From Pseudomonadota bacterium (GTDB lineage: Bacteria > Pseudomonadota > Gammaproteobacteria > Enterobacterales > Enterobacteriaceae): 64,000 nucleotides of DNA. The stretch covers positions 1-64,000 of the forward strand of contig JAGTSE010000008.1 of NCBI GenBank assembly GCA_018261615.1, in the 5' to 3' direction. Numbering within the stretch: position 1 is the stretch's first letter; each line of letters opens with the position of its first letter. Both the position numbers and the translations under genes were made by a program. Of the stretch, positions 46,105 through 55,692 are shown piece by piece. The notes under the pieces were generated by a model, which saw only the letters and a program-made list of their open reading frames with translations, searched no databases and was not told the origin of the DNA.

Positions 46105-46199
46105 TGGTTGCTCCTTTGTTAACCCCCCGCGAAACGGGCGCAACATAATAGCTAACTCTGGCCGTGGTTGCACGGCCAGAGTTTAACCATGGCGACAGT

Positions 46200-46547
46200 T
46201 TACTTCACGTAGGCGAGCAGGCTTAAGGAGTCGCGGGCCAGTGCTTTGCATTTTTTGGCGGTGGGAATGCCAATGCCGCTCAAATCGCGATAGCTATCTT
46301 CGCCAAGCGACTTCATGTCCCATGCTTCATAGTTGCTGAGATCCCACTGGTTTTGCTGGGCGAAAAACACCAGCGCACGGCGGATCTGCCCGTTGGGTAA
46401 ATTGTTATAACCGCAGTCATTTTTCAGAAAGACAAACACTGCCGTGAGATCGGCCATGTCTTCGGCTTCGGATTCGCTTAGCGCATAACTGTTCACGGAT
46501 ACAGCCAGCAGGCTGCCAAGGAGTACTGTTCTGAAAAACGTCTTCAT
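46200..46547 (-). CDS. yacC: YacC, small exported protein of unknown function
   Basis: A 115-residue protein with a clear signal peptide (MKTFFRTVLLGSLLAVSVNS then YALSES) and a mature helical domain with two cysteines (NDCGYNNLP near 43 and KKCKALAR near 99). I start at ATG 46547, matching the E. coli length; the 131-residue frame adds an unlikely extension. The function is unknown in E. coli. It lies upstream of speE on the same strand, divergent from cueO. Confidence 0.9.
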   Translation of the reverse strand: MKTFFRTVLLGSLLAVSVNSYALSESEAEDMADLTAVFVFLKNDCGYNNLPNGQIRRALVFFAQQNQWDLSNYEAWDMKSLGEDSYRDLSGIGIPTAKKCKALARDSLSLLAYVK

Positions 46548-46626
46548 TATTTCTACCACGGTGTAACGGAATTTAAACGTTAGCACAGTCCGCATAAGGC
46601 GACGATATTTATTATTACCTCTTTTC

Positions 46627-46657
46627 TTGACCTTCCCGTAGGGGAAAGGTTTAAGCT
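46627..46657 (+). promoter_or_regulatory. CueR-type copper-responsive promoter of cueO
   Basis: TTGACC (46627-46632) and TAAGCT (46652-46657) are separated by 19 bases, the long spacer typical of MerR-family targets. The spacer holds an imperfect dyad (ACCTTCCC ... GGAAAGGT, 46630-46650) like known CueR boxes. CueR with Cu(I) would twist this DNA and activate cueO. Confidence 0.85.
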
Positions 46658-46690
46658 CAAAATCTCATCTGCAACAGATAAGGAAATGCC

Positions 46691-48277
46691 ATGCAACGCC
46701 GCGATTTTTTGAAATATTCCGCCACGCTGGGCGTGCTGAGCGCGCTACCGCTGTGGAGCCGCTCGTTGTTTGCCGCAGAACGCCCGGCATTGCCCATTCC
46801 CCCGCTGCTCAGTGCCGATGCGCAAGGACGTATCGTGCTGACGGTGCAATCAGGAGAAACGCTGTTTGGCACGAACAAAGCCACCACTTGGGGGTACAAC
46901 GGCGCACTGTTAGGGCCAGCGTTGCAACTGCGTCAGGGACAGCAGGTGACAGTCGATATTCGTAACACCCTCGCGGAAGAGACGACCGTTCACTGGCACG
47001 GGGTGGTAGTACCAGGCGATGTCGACGGCGGGCCGCAGGGTGTCATCAAAGCTGGAGGTCGTCGTTCTGTTACTTTTACACCCACGCAGCAGGCCGCGAC
47101 CTGCTGGTTCCATCCGCATCAGCATGGCAAAACTGGCCGTCAGGTCGCGATGGGGCTGGCGGGGTTGGTGCTAATAGAAGATGACGCTATTCGCCAGTTG
47201 CGACTGCCGACACAGTGGGGCATTGATGATGTGCCGGTCATCGTACAGGACAAGAAGTTTACCGCGCAGGGGCAGATCGATTATCAGTTGGATGTGATGA
47301 GCGCCGCGGTCGGCTGGTTCGGCGATACACTGCTGACCAATGGCGCTATCAACCCGCAACATGCCGCTCCGCGCGGCTGGCTGCGTCTGCGCTTGCTGAA
47401 TGGGTGTAATGCGCGCTCGCTGAACTTCTCGACCAGCGATAAGCGCCCGTTGTATGTGGTGGCGAGCGATGGCGGTTTATTAAGTGAACCGGTGAAAGTG
47501 AGCGAACTGCCGATGTTGATGGGCGAGCGTTTTGAAGTGCTGGTAGATACGCGCGATGGCAAACCCTTTGATATCGTGACGCTGCCGGTGCAGCAGATGG
47601 GGATGACGGTCTCACCGTTCGATAAACCGCAGCCGGTATTACATATTCAACCGCTACAGATTACCGCTTCTGGTACTTTGCCGGATTCGCTGGTCTCAGT
47701 GCCGGGTTTACCTGCGCTGACAGGCTTAACGCAGCGGACGTTGCAGTTATCGATGGATCCGATGCTCGATATGCTGGGCATGCAGGCGTTGCAGAAGAGG
47801 TATGGCGATGGCGCGATGGCCGGGATGATGATGAATCACGGGCAAATGGGCGATGGCCAGATGATGAACATGGATCACGGAAAGATGATGAATATGGACC
47901 ATGGGCAGATGAGTCACGGAGCGAAGGCGTTTGATTTCCACAATGCCAACCGCATCAACGGTAACGCTTTTGATATGAACACGCCCGCTTTCGCGGCAAA
48001 AAAAGGGGAGTATGAGCGCTGGGTGATTTCCGGCGAGGGCGACATGATGTTGCATCCCTTCCATATTCACGGCACTCAGTTCCGTATTTTATCGGAGAAC
48101 GGCAAGCCACCTGCCGCACATCGTGCAGTCTGGAAAGACACCGTTAATGTCTATGGCGCACGCAGTGAAGTGTTAGTCCGTTTCCAGCATGATGCGCCGA
48201 AAGAGCACGCCTATATGGCGCACTGCCATCTGTTGGAGCATGAAGATACCGGCATGATGTTAGGGTTTACGGTGTAA
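46691..48277 (+). CDS. cueO: CueO, periplasmic multicopper oxidase
   Basis: It oxidises Cu(I) to less toxic Cu(II) in the periplasm. The twin-arginine signal [20 protein letters not shown] starts the protein. Copper ligands: HWHG near 101, WFHPHQHGK near 139, [10 protein letters not shown] near 455 and [13 protein letters not shown] near 511. The Met-rich copper-binding insert (about 375-420) contains two near-identical MMNMDHG units and is longer than in E. coli, so the protein is 528 residues rather than 516. The rest is about as diverged from E. coli as any protein in the window. Confidence 0.96.
   Translation: MQRRDFLKYSATLGVLSALPLWSRSLFAAERPALPIPPLLSADAQGRIVLTVQSGETLFGTNKATTWGYNGALLGPALQLRQGQQVTVDIRNTLAEETTVHWHGVVVPGDVDGGPQGVIKAGGRRSVTFTPTQQAATCWFHPHQHGKTGRQVAMGLAGLVLIEDDAIRQLRLPTQWGIDDVPVIVQDKKFTAQGQIDYQLDVMSAAVGWFGDTLLTNGAINPQHAAPRGWLRLRLLNGCNARSLNFSTSDKRPLYVVASDGGLLSEPVKVSELPMLMGERFEVLVDTRDGKPFDIVTLPVQQMGMTVSPFDKPQPVLHIQPLQITASGTLPDSLVSVPGLPALTGLTQRTLQLSMDPMLDMLGMQALQKRYGDGAMAGMMMNHGQMGDGQMMNMDHGKMMNMDHGQMSHGAKAFDFHNANRINGNAFDMNTPAFAAKKGEYERWVISGEGDMMLHPFHIHGTQFRILSENGKPPAAHRAVWKDTVNVYGARSEVLVRFQHDAPKEHAYMAHCHLLEHEDTGMMLGFTV
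47861..47908 (+). repeat. Tandem 24-bp repeat in the CueO methionine-rich loop
   Basis: Units at 47861-47884 and 47885-47908 encode MMNMDHGK and MMNMDHGQ. They differ at a few bases, so the duplication is not brand new. Each adds Met and His copper ligands to the insert that covers the substrate site. Confidence 0.8.
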
Positions 48278-48295
48278 AAACGCATACCGTCAAAC

Positions 48296-48362
48296 GCCCG
48301 GTGGCGCGTTGCTTACCGGGCTTCTACGATCAGCATGCCGGATGCGTAATCTCATACGGCAT
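48296..48362. repeat. REP/BIME-like pair of inverted repeats after cueO
   Basis: GCCCGGT (48296-48302) pairs with ACCGGGC (48315-48321), and ATGCCG (48335-48340) pairs with CGGCAT (48357-48362). The second contains GCCGGATGCG, the REP-type head sequence. Such elements lie between convergent genes and stabilise mRNA ends; here they lie between cueO and the remains of gcd. Confidence 0.65.
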
Positions 48363-48368
48363 TGTTAC

Positions 48369-48781
48369 TTACTTTGCGTCATCCGGCAGCGCATAGGCCA
48401 CGATATAGTCGTCCATCTTCGTGCCGAACGAGCCGTGACCGCCTGCGGAAATGACAACATATTGCTTGCCATTCACTTCATAGGTCATCGGTGTTGCCTG
48501 GCCGCCTGCCGGTAACCGGCCTTGCCACAGTTTCTCACCGTTGCTCATATTGTATGCACGCAGGTAGTTGTCTGCGGTTGCGGCGATAAACAGCACGTTA
48601 CCGGCAGTGGAGATCGGGCCGCCCAGCATTGGCATACCCATATTGAACGGTACAGGAACCGGCATCGGGAACGGCATGCTGTCCTGCGGCGTACCAATAC
48701 GTTTTTTCCATACCAAAACGCTGTAAACAGTGTTGTCAGCGTAATCAGAATCCGTGACTGTTGATTTTCTGTTTCTGCCAT
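48369..48781 (-). pseudogene. gcd: gcd pseudogene: membrane glucose dehydrogenase with large internal deletion
   Basis: The last 114 residues of the PQQ glucose dehydrogenase are intact (VWKKRIGTPQDSMPFPMPVP to YALPDDAK, 48369-48710). The first about 22 residues are also present (MAETENQQSRILITLTTLFT, ATG at 48781). They are joined near 48713-48718 in different frames. Compared with the 796-residue E. coli enzyme, about 660 codons (roughly 2 kb) covering the membrane anchor and most of the propeller are gone. An alternative ATG at 48794 could read into the C-terminal frame as a 141-residue chimera, but it would lack the PQQ site, so no activity is expected. Confidence 0.9.
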
Positions 48782-48841
48782 AAAAGACACTCATCCAGGT
48801 TGTTAATTTTTTGATGGCAATTAATTATAGTTATTAACAAG

Positions 48842-48857
48842 TGTGATCATTATCACA
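48842..48857. promoter_or_regulatory. Perfect CRP site between gcd remnant and hpt
   Basis: TGTGATCATTATCACA matches the ideal TGTGA-N6-TCACA. It lies about 60 bases upstream of the gcd start and about 130 upstream of hpt. In E. coli gcd is repressed by cAMP-CRP. Here the site survives although gcd is destroyed, and may now serve only hpt. Confidence 0.8.
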
Positions 48858-48985
48858 AAATGAGCTTTATTGTTCGATAGCCAATGGAAATCAATTTGCT
48901 GGTATACTTTGCCTCTTAATTCTCAATTCTTCGGGAAATTACCTGAGTTTGAGCGATTTACTCTTTAAATCAAATGGTTAGTAAA

Positions 48986-49522
48986 ATGAAACACACTGTG
49001 GAAGTGATGATCCCGGAAGCGGAGATCAAAGCGCGTATCGCTGAATTGGGTCGTCAAATCACTGAGCGTTACAAAGATAGCGGCAGCGAAATGGTGCTGG
49101 TGGGCCTGCTGCGCGGATCATTTATGTTCATGGCGGATTTATGCCGTGAAGTGCAGGTTTCTCACGAAGTCGATTTTATGACCGCCTCCAGCTATGGCAG
49201 TGGTATGTCCACCACGCGTGACGTGAAAATTCTGAAAGATCTTGATGAAGATATTCGCGGTAAAGATGTGTTGATCGTCGAAGATATTATTGATTCCGGC
49301 AATACGCTGTCGAAAGTGCGTGAAATTCTTAGCCTGCGCGAACCGAAATCACTGGCGATCTGTACGCTGCTGGATAAACCTTCCCGCCGCGAAGTGGACG
49401 TGCCAGTGGAGTTTGTCGGCTTTGCGATTCCGGACGAGTTTGTGGTGGGCTACGGGATTGACTACGCCCAGCGCTACCGTCATCTGCCGTATGTCGGCAA
49501 AGTGGTTCTGCTGGACGAATAG
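48986..49522 (+). CDS. hpt: Hpt, hypoxanthine phosphoribosyltransferase
   Basis: A purine salvage enzyme making IMP from hypoxanthine and PRPP. The PRPP loop [17 protein letters not shown] lies near 98-114, and the flexible loop [11 protein letters not shown] lies near 71. I start at ATG 48986 ([14 protein letters not shown]), giving 178 residues as in E. coli; ATG 48974 is four codons upstream. Divergent from gcd, convergent with can. Confidence 0.97.
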   Translation: MKHTVEVMIPEAEIKARIAELGRQITERYKDSGSEMVLVGLLRGSFMFMADLCREVQVSHEVDFMTASSYGSGMSTTRDVKILKDLDEDIRGKDVLIVEDIIDSGNTLSKVREILSLREPKSLAICTLLDKPSRREVDVPVEFVGFAIPDEFVVGYGIDYAQRYRHLPYVGKVVLLDE

Positions 49523-49527
49523 AAAAA

Positions 49528-49546
49528 TCGGGGCCGCTGGCCCCGA
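49528..49546. terminator. Shared terminator between hpt and can
   Basis: TCGGGGCC (49528-49535) and GGCCCCGA (49539-49546) form a perfect eight-base stem. AAAAA precedes it on the plus strand (T run for can on the minus strand), so it works mainly for can and also blocks readthrough from hpt. Confidence 0.75.
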
Positions 49547-49550
49547 ATGA

Positions 49551-50216
49551 TTATTTGTGGTTGTTGTTGTGTTTCTTGCTGAGATTGGAGACGCCCTGGC
49601 GATAACGCTGCTCCAGCAATTCGCGGTTGGTGGCGCTCACTTCCAGATCGCGCAGCAGGCCGTCATGAATACCGTAGGCCCAGCCGTGAATTGTCACTTT
49701 CTGACCGCGTTTCCAGGCGGATCGCATGATCGTTGAATGCCCCAGGTTGTAAACCTGTTCCATGACGTTCAGTTCGCACAGGGTATCGAATCGGTGCTCT
49801 GCCGGTATCTCGCCGAGCAGCGAGCTATGTTTAAACCAGATATCGCGGATGTGCAGCAGCCAGTTGTCGATAAGCCCAAGCTCAGGATTTTCAACCGCCG
49901 CCTGCACGCCACTGCAGCCGTAGTGTCCGCAGATGATGATGTGTTCGACTTCCAGCACGTCCACCGCGTACTGCACAACGGAGAGGCAATTCAGATCGGT
50001 ATGAATCACCAGGTTGGCGACATTACGGTGAACAAACAGTTCGCCAGGTTCGAGGCCGGTAAGGCGCTCGGCCGGTACGCGGGAATCGGAGCATCCAATC
50101 CACAGGAAACGCGGTTTTTGCGCTTGTGCAAGTGTAGCAAAAAAACCGGGATCTTCTTCCACCAGCATTTTTGACCATAGTGCGTTATTGCTGATGAGTG
50201 TATCTATGTCTTTCAT
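49551..50216 (-). CDS. can: Can, beta-class carbonic anhydrase
   Basis: It interconverts CO2 and bicarbonate, needed for growth in air. Zinc ligands are visible: Cys42 and Asp44 in [10 protein letters not shown], and His98 and Cys101 in CGHYGCSGV. The residue after Cys101 is Ser where E. coli has Gly. Length is 221 (220 in E. coli), with a His/Asn-rich tail (KKHNNNHK). Single gene, convergent with hpt and divergent from yadG. Confidence 0.96.
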   Translation of the reverse strand: MKDIDTLISNNALWSKMLVEEDPGFFATLAQAQKPRFLWIGCSDSRVPAERLTGLEPGELFVHRNVANLVIHTDLNCLSVVQYAVDVLEVEHIIICGHYGCSGVQAAVENPELGLIDNWLLHIRDIWFKHSSLLGEIPAEHRFDTLCELNVMEQVYNLGHSTIMRSAWKRGQKVTIHGWAYGIHDGLLRDLEVSATNRELLEQRYRQGVSNLSKKHNNNHK

Positions 50217-50318
50217 GGAAGGAGATGACCTGTAACGGTAAGTGCGTTGCGCTAATATAGGTGAACTCTTCCTCTTTTAAAACCACACATCAAGTGTAAA
50301 AAAGGTAAGCGATATTTC

Positions 50319-51245
50319 ATGACCATTGCACTGGAGCTTGAGCAGCTTAAAAAAACCTATCCGGGCGGCGTTCAGGCGCTGCGAGGTATTGACCTGAAAG
50401 TAGAAGCCGGTGATTTCTATGCGCTTCTTGGGCCAAATGGCGCAGGGAAATCCACCACAATCGGCATCATCAGTTCGCTGGTCAATAAAACGTCCGGGCG
50501 TGTCAGCGTCTTTGGCTATGACCTGGAAAAAGATGTGGTCAATGCCAAACGTCAACTGGGGCTGGTTCCGCAGGAGTTTAACTTTAACCCGTTTGAAACC
50601 GTCCAGCAGATCGTGGTCAACCAGGCGGGCTACTACGGTGTGGATCGCAAAGAAGCGTTGGTGCGCAGCGAAAAATACCTGAACCAGCTTGATTTGTGGG
50701 AAAAACGCAATGAACGCGCGCGGATGCTCTCCGGCGGTATGAAGCGTCGCCTGATGATCGCCCGTGCACTGATGCATGAACCGAAGCTGCTGATCCTCGA
50801 TGAGCCGACGGCTGGTGTGGATATTGAACTGCGTCGCTCCATGTGGGGCTTTCTGAAGGATCTGAATGATAAAGGTACCACTATTATCCTCACCACCCAC
50901 TATCTGGAAGAGGCGGAGATGCTGTGCCGTAATATTGGCATCATTCAGCGTGGCGATTTGATCGAAAACACTTCTATGAAAGCGCTGCTTTCCAAACTGA
51001 AATCAGAAACTTTTATTCTCGATTTGGCGCCGAAGAGCCCGTTGCCGAAGCTGGAGGGGTATCAGTATCGGCTGGTGGATACCTCCACGCTGGAAGTCGA
51101 AGTGCTGCGCGAGCAGGGGGTGAACAGCGTCTTCAGCCAGCTCAGCGCGCAGGGGATACAGGTGTTGAGTATGCGTAACAAAGCCAACCGTCTCGAAGAG
51201 CTGTTTGTCACGCTGGTTCATGACAGAAAAGGAGAAAGCGCATGA
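50319..51245 (+). CDS. yadG: YadG, ABC transporter ATPase
   Basis: An ABC-2 type ATPase, 308 residues as in E. coli. Walker A LLGPNGAGKSTTIG lies near 36, the signature LSGGMKRRLMIARAL near 140, Walker B KLLILDEPTAGVD near 158 and the H-loop TTHYLEEAEML near 193. A C-terminal extension of about 90 residues follows. With the permease YadH, whose start overlaps the yadG stop by four bases, it forms a two-gene transporter of unknown substrate. Confidence 0.95.
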   Translation: MTIALELEQLKKTYPGGVQALRGIDLKVEAGDFYALLGPNGAGKSTTIGIISSLVNKTSGRVSVFGYDLEKDVVNAKRQLGLVPQEFNFNPFETVQQIVVNQAGYYGVDRKEALVRSEKYLNQLDLWEKRNERARMLSGGMKRRLMIARALMHEPKLLILDEPTAGVDIELRRSMWGFLKDLNDKGTTIILTTHYLEEAEMLCRNIGIIQRGDLIENTSMKALLSKLKSETFILDLAPKSPLPKLEGYQYRLVDTSTLEVEVLREQGVNSVFSQLSAQGIQVLSMRNKANRLEELFVTLVHDRKGESA

Positions 51246-52012
51246 TGCAGCTCTATTGGGTGGCGCTGAAGAGTATCTGGTACAAAGAGATCCAGCGTTT
51301 CATGCGGATCTGGGTGCAAACGCTGGTGCCGCCAGTGATCACCATGACGCTCTATTTTATTATTTTCGGCAATTTGATCGGTTCGCGGATTGGTGAAATG
51401 CACGGTTTCACCTACATGCAGTTTATTGTGCCGGGGCTTATCATGATGGCTGTGATTACTAATGCTTACGCCAACGTCGCATCGTCGTTCTTCAGCGCCA
51501 AGTTTCAGCGCAATATTGAAGAGCTGCTGGTCGCGCCGGTTCCTACGCATGTGATTATTGCAGGCTATGTTGGCGGCGGCGTGGCGCGTGGGCTGTGTGT
51601 CGGTATTCTGGTTACTGCCGTTTCGCTGTTTTTCGTGCCGTTTCAGGTGCATTCATGGCTGTTTGTCGGTGTAACGCTGTTGCTGACCGCTGTGCTGTTT
51701 TCGCTGGCGGGTCTGCTAAATGCGGTGTTTGCCAAAACCTTTGACGATATCAGCCTGATCCCGACCTTTGTGCTGACGCCGTTGACCTATCTGGGTGGCG
51801 TGTTTTACTCCCTGACGCTGCTGCCGTCGTTCTGGCAGGCGCTGTCGCACCTGAACCCGATAGTCTATATGATTAGCGGCTTCCGTTTTGGTTTCCTCGG
51901 CATTACCGACGTTCCGCTGTTCACCACTGTTACTGTGCTGGTGGTGTTTATCATCGCTTTCTATTTGATTTGCTGGTACTTGATCGATCGCGGCCGCGGG
52001 CTGCGCAGTTAA
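51242..52012 (+). CDS. yadH: YadH, ABC-2 type permease
   Basis: The membrane partner of YadG, 256 residues with six membrane segments. The ABC-2 family signature is spread over NIEELLVAPVPTHVIIAGYV (near 87-106) and TYLGGVFYSLTLLPSFWQAL (near 182-201), then HLNPIVYMISGFRFGF near 203. Substrate is unknown. In E. coli K-12 a PTS gene, yadI, comes next; here yadE follows instead. Confidence 0.95.
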   Translation: MMQLYWVALKSIWYKEIQRFMRIWVQTLVPPVITMTLYFIIFGNLIGSRIGEMHGFTYMQFIVPGLIMMAVITNAYANVASSFFSAKFQRNIEELLVAPVPTHVIIAGYVGGGVARGLCVGILVTAVSLFFVPFQVHSWLFVGVTLLLTAVLFSLAGLLNAVFAKTFDDISLIPTFVLTPLTYLGGVFYSLTLLPSFWQALSHLNPIVYMISGFRFGFLGITDVPLFTTVTVLVVFIIAFYLICWYLIDRGRGLRS

Positions 52013-52021
52013 TCTCTTCTG

Positions 52022-52054
52022 GCTGGCTCTCGTGCATAAAAGAGCCAGCTTGTC
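52022..52054 (+). terminator. yadGH terminator
   Basis: GCTGGCTCT (52022-52030) and AGAGCCAGC (52041-52049) form a perfect nine-base stem with a ten-base loop followed by TTGTCTG. It lies just after yadH. Confidence 0.7.
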
Positions 52055-52142
52055 TGAATGGGCTGTTTTTTGTACTTACTCCGGCCTTTGAATATGTGTA
52101 GTTTTGTTACACTAATGACAGTCTCTCAACCCGGTTTGTCTC

Positions 52143-53387
52143 ATGTCGCGTTTGATTACCCTTCTGCTGCTGCTGATTACCTGTAGCACTTCTGCCAGCA
52201 TTGTCAGTGAACAGCGCATTCCTGCGCGCTATATGCAAACCACCGAAGATGCCGATATCTGGGCGCAGGTCGGCGACAGAGTGGTGACGGTCGGAAATAT
52301 TCGCGCCGGGCAAATTCTGGCAGTCGTGCCGGGCGCAGAGGATTACTATGCCTTTCGCTTCGGCTTTGGCAGCGGTTTTATCGATAAAGGCCACCTGAGC
52401 GCGGTGGAAGGCAATCGGCGCGTTGAGGACAGCCTTGGCGATCTGGATAAGCCGCTGAGTAACCAGAATCTGGTCACATGGCAGGATACGCCGCTATATA
52501 CGGCACCGGATAACCGCAGCGAGCAGTTTGGTACGCTGGCGGAAAATCTGCGTTATCCCATTATCGATAAGCTGAAAGATCGCCTGAATCAGACCTGGTT
52601 CCAGATCCGCATCGGCAACCGACTAGCCTGGGTAAGCAGCCTGGATGCCCAGGAAGACAGTGGTATTCCGGTGCTGACCTACCATCACATTCTGCGCGAT
52701 GAGGAAAATACCCGTTTTCGCCATACCTCTACTACCACGTCGGTGCGTGCGTTTACTAACCAGATGAACTGGCTGCGCGATCAAAGATATACCACGCTGT
52801 CGATGTATCAACTGGAAGGCTATGTGCGTAACCGGATGAACCTGCCCGCGCGTTCGGTGGTGATCACCTTTGATGACGGCCTGAAATCGGTCAACCGTTA
52901 TGCTTACCCGATCCTGCGCGAATACGGTTTTAAAGCGACGGCATTTATTATCTCATCGCGCATTAAACTGAAGCCGCAGAAATGGGATCCAAAGTCGTTA
53001 CAGTTTATGAGCGTGTCGGAACTGAACAGCATGCGCGACGTGTTTGACGTGCAGTCGCATACGCACTTCCTGCACCGGGTGGATGACGCCATGCACCCGA
53101 TATTGCTCAGCCGTAGTTACCACAACATTCTGTTTGATTTTAAACGCTCCCGCCGGGCGCTGGCGCAGTTCAACCCGCATGTGCTCTATCTGTCATATCC
53201 GTTTGGCGCTTATAACGACACTGCGATAAAAGCGGCCAACGACGCGGGTTTTCATATGGCGGTAACAACCGTTCGCGGGAAAGTGAAACCGGGCGATAAT
53301 CCATTCTTGCTTAAGCGTTTGTACGTGCTAAGAACGGATTCGCTGGAAACGATGGCGCGGCTGATCAGTAACCAGCCGCAAGGGTAG
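52143..53387 (+). CDS. yadE: YadE, exported polysaccharide deacetylase-like protein
   Basis: A protein of 414 residues with a signal peptide ([19 protein letters not shown]), an N-terminal region with beta-rich, possibly SH3-like segments (about 25-165), and a NodB-type deacetylase domain (about 175-400). The metal-binding Asp pair lies in [11 protein letters not shown] near 240, the His motif in [11 protein letters not shown] near 304 and [11 protein letters not shown] near 350. The substrate is unknown. E. coli YadE is 409 residues. It is convergent with panD, only five bases apart. Confidence 0.92.
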   Translation: MSRLITLLLLLITCSTSASIVSEQRIPARYMQTTEDADIWAQVGDRVVTVGNIRAGQILAVVPGAEDYYAFRFGFGSGFIDKGHLSAVEGNRRVEDSLGDLDKPLSNQNLVTWQDTPLYTAPDNRSEQFGTLAENLRYPIIDKLKDRLNQTWFQIRIGNRLAWVSSLDAQEDSGIPVLTYHHILRDEENTRFRHTSTTTSVRAFTNQMNWLRDQRYTTLSMYQLEGYVRNRMNLPARSVVITFDDGLKSVNRYAYPILREYGFKATAFIISSRIKLKPQKWDPKSLQFMSVSELNSMRDVFDVQSHTHFLHRVDDAMHPILLSRSYHNILFDFKRSRRALAQFNPHVLYLSYPFGAYNDTAIKAANDAGFHMAVTTVRGKVKPGDNPFLLKRLYVLRTDSLETMARLISNQPQG

Positions 53388-53392
53388 GGGAA

Positions 53393-53773
53393 TCAGGCAA
53401 CCTGAACCGGCACGGCTTTCGCCGTGCGTTTCATTTCGTTGTCACCGTCAAAATAGGCCACTTTCGGCTGCCAGCTACGGGCAACCTCATCCGGTACGGT
53501 AACGTAGCTGGCAATAATCAGTATATCGCCTACGTCAGCGCAGTGCGCCGCTGCACCGTTAACCGAAATAATTCTGGAACCGCGTTCCCCGGCAATCGCG
53601 TAGGTTGAAAAGCGTTTGCCGTTGGTCACGTTATAGATATCGATGGCTTCATATTCGAGAATACCAGCCGCCTCAAGGAAATCCTGGTCAATGGCGCAGG
53701 AACCTTCATAGTGCAGGTCGGCCTGTGTCACTTTGACGCGGTGGAGCTTGCCTTGCAGCATTGTGCGAATCAT
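53393..53773 (-). CDS. panD: PanD, aspartate 1-decarboxylase proenzyme
   Basis: It makes beta-alanine for pantothenate. It is a self-cleaving pyruvoyl enzyme; the cleavage site Gly24-Ser25 lies in [10 protein letters not shown]. The ITNG-type motif [14 protein letters not shown] lies near 56-70. Length is 126 as in E. coli. It follows panC on the minus strand with about 150 bases between, fitting a pan gene block without the yadD gene found here in K-12. Confidence 0.96.
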   Translation of the reverse strand: MIRTMLQGKLHRVKVTQADLHYEGSCAIDQDFLEAAGILEYEAIDIYNVTNGKRFSTYAIAGERGSRIISVNGAAAHCADVGDILIIASYVTVPDEVARSWQPKVAYFDGDNEMKRTAKAVPVQVA

Positions 53774-53854
53774 GAGTTAAACCTTCATTACGGATAAATC
53801 AGCTAAAAATGAGGGGCGGCATCCTGCATTTCCCCCGCATGCTCATTTCACTTC

Positions 53855-53890
53855 ACTCCCGCAGACCGCAAAACTCCCGCAGACCGCAAA
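53855..53890. repeat. Tandem 18-bp direct repeat between panD and panC
   Basis: ACTCCCGCAGACCGCAAA occurs twice in a row, at 53855-53872 and 53873-53890, with no mismatch. It lies in the short gap where K-12 carries yadD. The exact identity suggests recent duplication. Confidence 0.85.
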
Positions 53891-53925
53891 AAGCCTTAAC
53901 GAGAGTGGAGTCTCTGGTGAAATTT

Positions 53926-54789
53926 TTACCCTGCCTGGTAGGCAAGTTCAACCACTTTATTGTCGATAAGGCGCGCCTGGCCGAGCCATGCCGCCATTAA
54001 AATCACCGCCCGCTGGCTTTTGGCCGAGAGTGCTTCCAGCGTGTCGGCGTCGCGGATTTGAATATCGTCAGCACGCAGACCGGCATCGTTGATTTCCTGG
54101 GCTGCAATGGCGATCAGCTCCTCTTCGTCGCTTGCGCCTGCCTGCAATTTCTCCGCAATGGCATTCATCACCTTGCTCAATGCCGGAGCGATTTTACGCT
54201 CGTCAGCGGTGAGGTAGCCGTTGCGTGAACTCAGTGCCAGACCATCTTTCGCTCGCACCGTCGGTACGCCAACGATCTCAATGTCATAGCCCATATCGGC
54301 AACCATTTTGCGGATCAGCTGCAACTGCTGGTAATCCTTCTCGCCGAAGCAGGCGATATCCGGCTGTACCAGATTAAACAACTTGCTGACGATGGTGGCA
54401 ACGCCGCGGAAATGCCCCGGACGGCTGGCTCCCTCCAGCATGGTGGAGAGCCCCGGTACGTCAACATAGGTTTGACCTTCAGTGCCCTGCGGATAGATAT
54501 CGGCAGGAGCAGGTGCAAAGACAAAATCCACCTTGCACTTGTTCAGCTTCTCACAATCACCCTGCAAGGTACGCGGGTAGCGCACCAGGTCGTCCGGGCG
54601 GTCGAATTGCATCGGGTTAACAAAAATGCTCACTACTACCACGTCGGCGCAGGCTTTCGCTTCATCGACCAGCTTCATATGGCCATCGTGCAGGTTACCC
54701 ATGGTCGGGACCAGCGCAATGCGTTTCCCTTCCTGATGCAGTCGGCGGATATGCTGACGCAGCAGCGGGAGGGTTTCAATAATCAACAC
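53926..54789 (-). CDS. panC: PanC, pantothenate synthetase
   Basis: An ATP-dependent ligase joining pantoate and beta-alanine. The HxGH-type motif is in [14 protein letters not shown] near 29-42, followed by [15 protein letters not shown] near 54, [15 protein letters not shown] near 148 and ALSSRNGYL near 184. Length is 287, four residues longer than E. coli because the C-terminus reads on as YQAG. It lies 11 bases after panB. Confidence 0.96.
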   Translation of the reverse strand: MLIIETLPLLRQHIRRLHQEGKRIALVPTMGNLHDGHMKLVDEAKACADVVVVSIFVNPMQFDRPDDLVRYPRTLQGDCEKLNKCKVDFVFAPAPADIYPQGTEGQTYVDVPGLSTMLEGASRPGHFRGVATIVSKLFNLVQPDIACFGEKDYQQLQLIRKMVADMGYDIEIVGVPTVRAKDGLALSSRNGYLTADERKIAPALSKVMNAIAEKLQAGASDEEELIAIAAQEINDAGLRADDIQIRDADTLEALSAKSQRAVILMAAWLGQARLIDNKVVELAYQAG

Positions 54790-54800
54790 AACAGGACTCC

Positions 54801-55592
54801 TTAATGGAAACTGTGTTCTTCGCCCGGATAGACACCGGACTCGACTTCGGCAACATACTGCCTGACCGCTGCGCGCATGTCGCCTGCTTCATTGAGGAAA
54901 TTTTTAGCAAATTTAGGAATATGGCCGCCAGTGATGCCAAAAGCGTCATGCATAACCAGAATCTGGCCGTCGGTCACATTGCCTGCGCCAATTCCAATCA
55001 CCGGAATGGTTAATGCGGCGGTAATGCGCTGCGCCAGCTCAACCGGCACGCACTCCAGCACCAGCAATTGCGCTCCGGCGGCTTCCAGCGCCAGCGCATC
55101 GTCAAGCAGCCCCTGAGCCGCGTCGCCGCGCCCCTGAACTTTGTAGCCACCGAAAATATTGACGGATTGCGGCGTCAGACCGAGATGTCCGCACACCGGC
55201 ACCGCGCGTTCGGTGAGCATTTTTACCGTCGGCGCCAGCCAGCGACCGCCTTCGATTTTCACCATATTGGCGCCTGCGCGCATCACGATGGCGGAATTCT
55301 CAAAAGCCTGTTCCGGTGTGGCATACGCCATAAACGGTAGATCGGCGAGCAGCAGGCATGCCGGAGCACCGCGGCGTACCGCTTGTGTGTGATAAGCGAT
55401 ATCTGCCACGGTGACGGGCAGGGTGGAGTCATGACCTTGTACCGTCATCCCTAACGAGTCGCCAACCAGCATCACGTTGATCCCTTCTTCGGCAAACAGT
55501 TTGGCGAAGCTGTAGTCGTAAGCGGTGATTGTCGCGAAACGTTTCTTATCCTGTTTACACTTATGCAGCCAGGAGATGGTGGTAGGTTTCAT
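54801..55592 (-). CDS. panB: PanB, ketopantoate hydroxymethyltransferase
   Basis: It transfers a hydroxymethyl group from methylene-tetrahydrofolate to alpha-ketoisovalerate, the first step to pantoate. Family motifs: [20 protein letters not shown] near 20-39, [19 protein letters not shown] near 39-57, [11 protein letters not shown] near 134 and [14 protein letters not shown] near 194. I start at ATG 55592 ([11 protein letters not shown]), giving 263 residues (264 in E. coli); the upstream start at 55643 is rejected. First gene of the panB-panC-panD run. Confidence 0.96.
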   Translation of the reverse strand: MKPTTISWLHKCKQDKKRFATITAYDYSFAKLFAEEGINVMLVGDSLGMTVQGHDSTLPVTVADIAYHTQAVRRGAPACLLLADLPFMAYATPEQAFENSAIVMRAGANMVKIEGGRWLAPTVKMLTERAVPVCGHLGLTPQSVNIFGGYKVQGRGDAAQGLLDDALALEAAGAQLLVLECVPVELAQRITAALTIPVIGIGAGNVTDGQILVMHDAFGITGGHIPKFAKNFLNEAGDMRAAVRQYVAEVESGVYPGEEHSFH

Positions 55593-55692
55593 AGTGTTTC
55601 CTGATAGTTCAAAGCGTGTTTTGGCGCATTCTATCAGTAACATTCAGGTGGGCAATGATTTTAGGCAGTCACAAAGAGGCGACAGGAGGGAA

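Noticed and set aside
48369..48794. 141-residue frame as a functional small protein
   Set aside because: Its first about 27 residues are an out-of-frame reading of the gcd start, so it is better explained as deletion debris.
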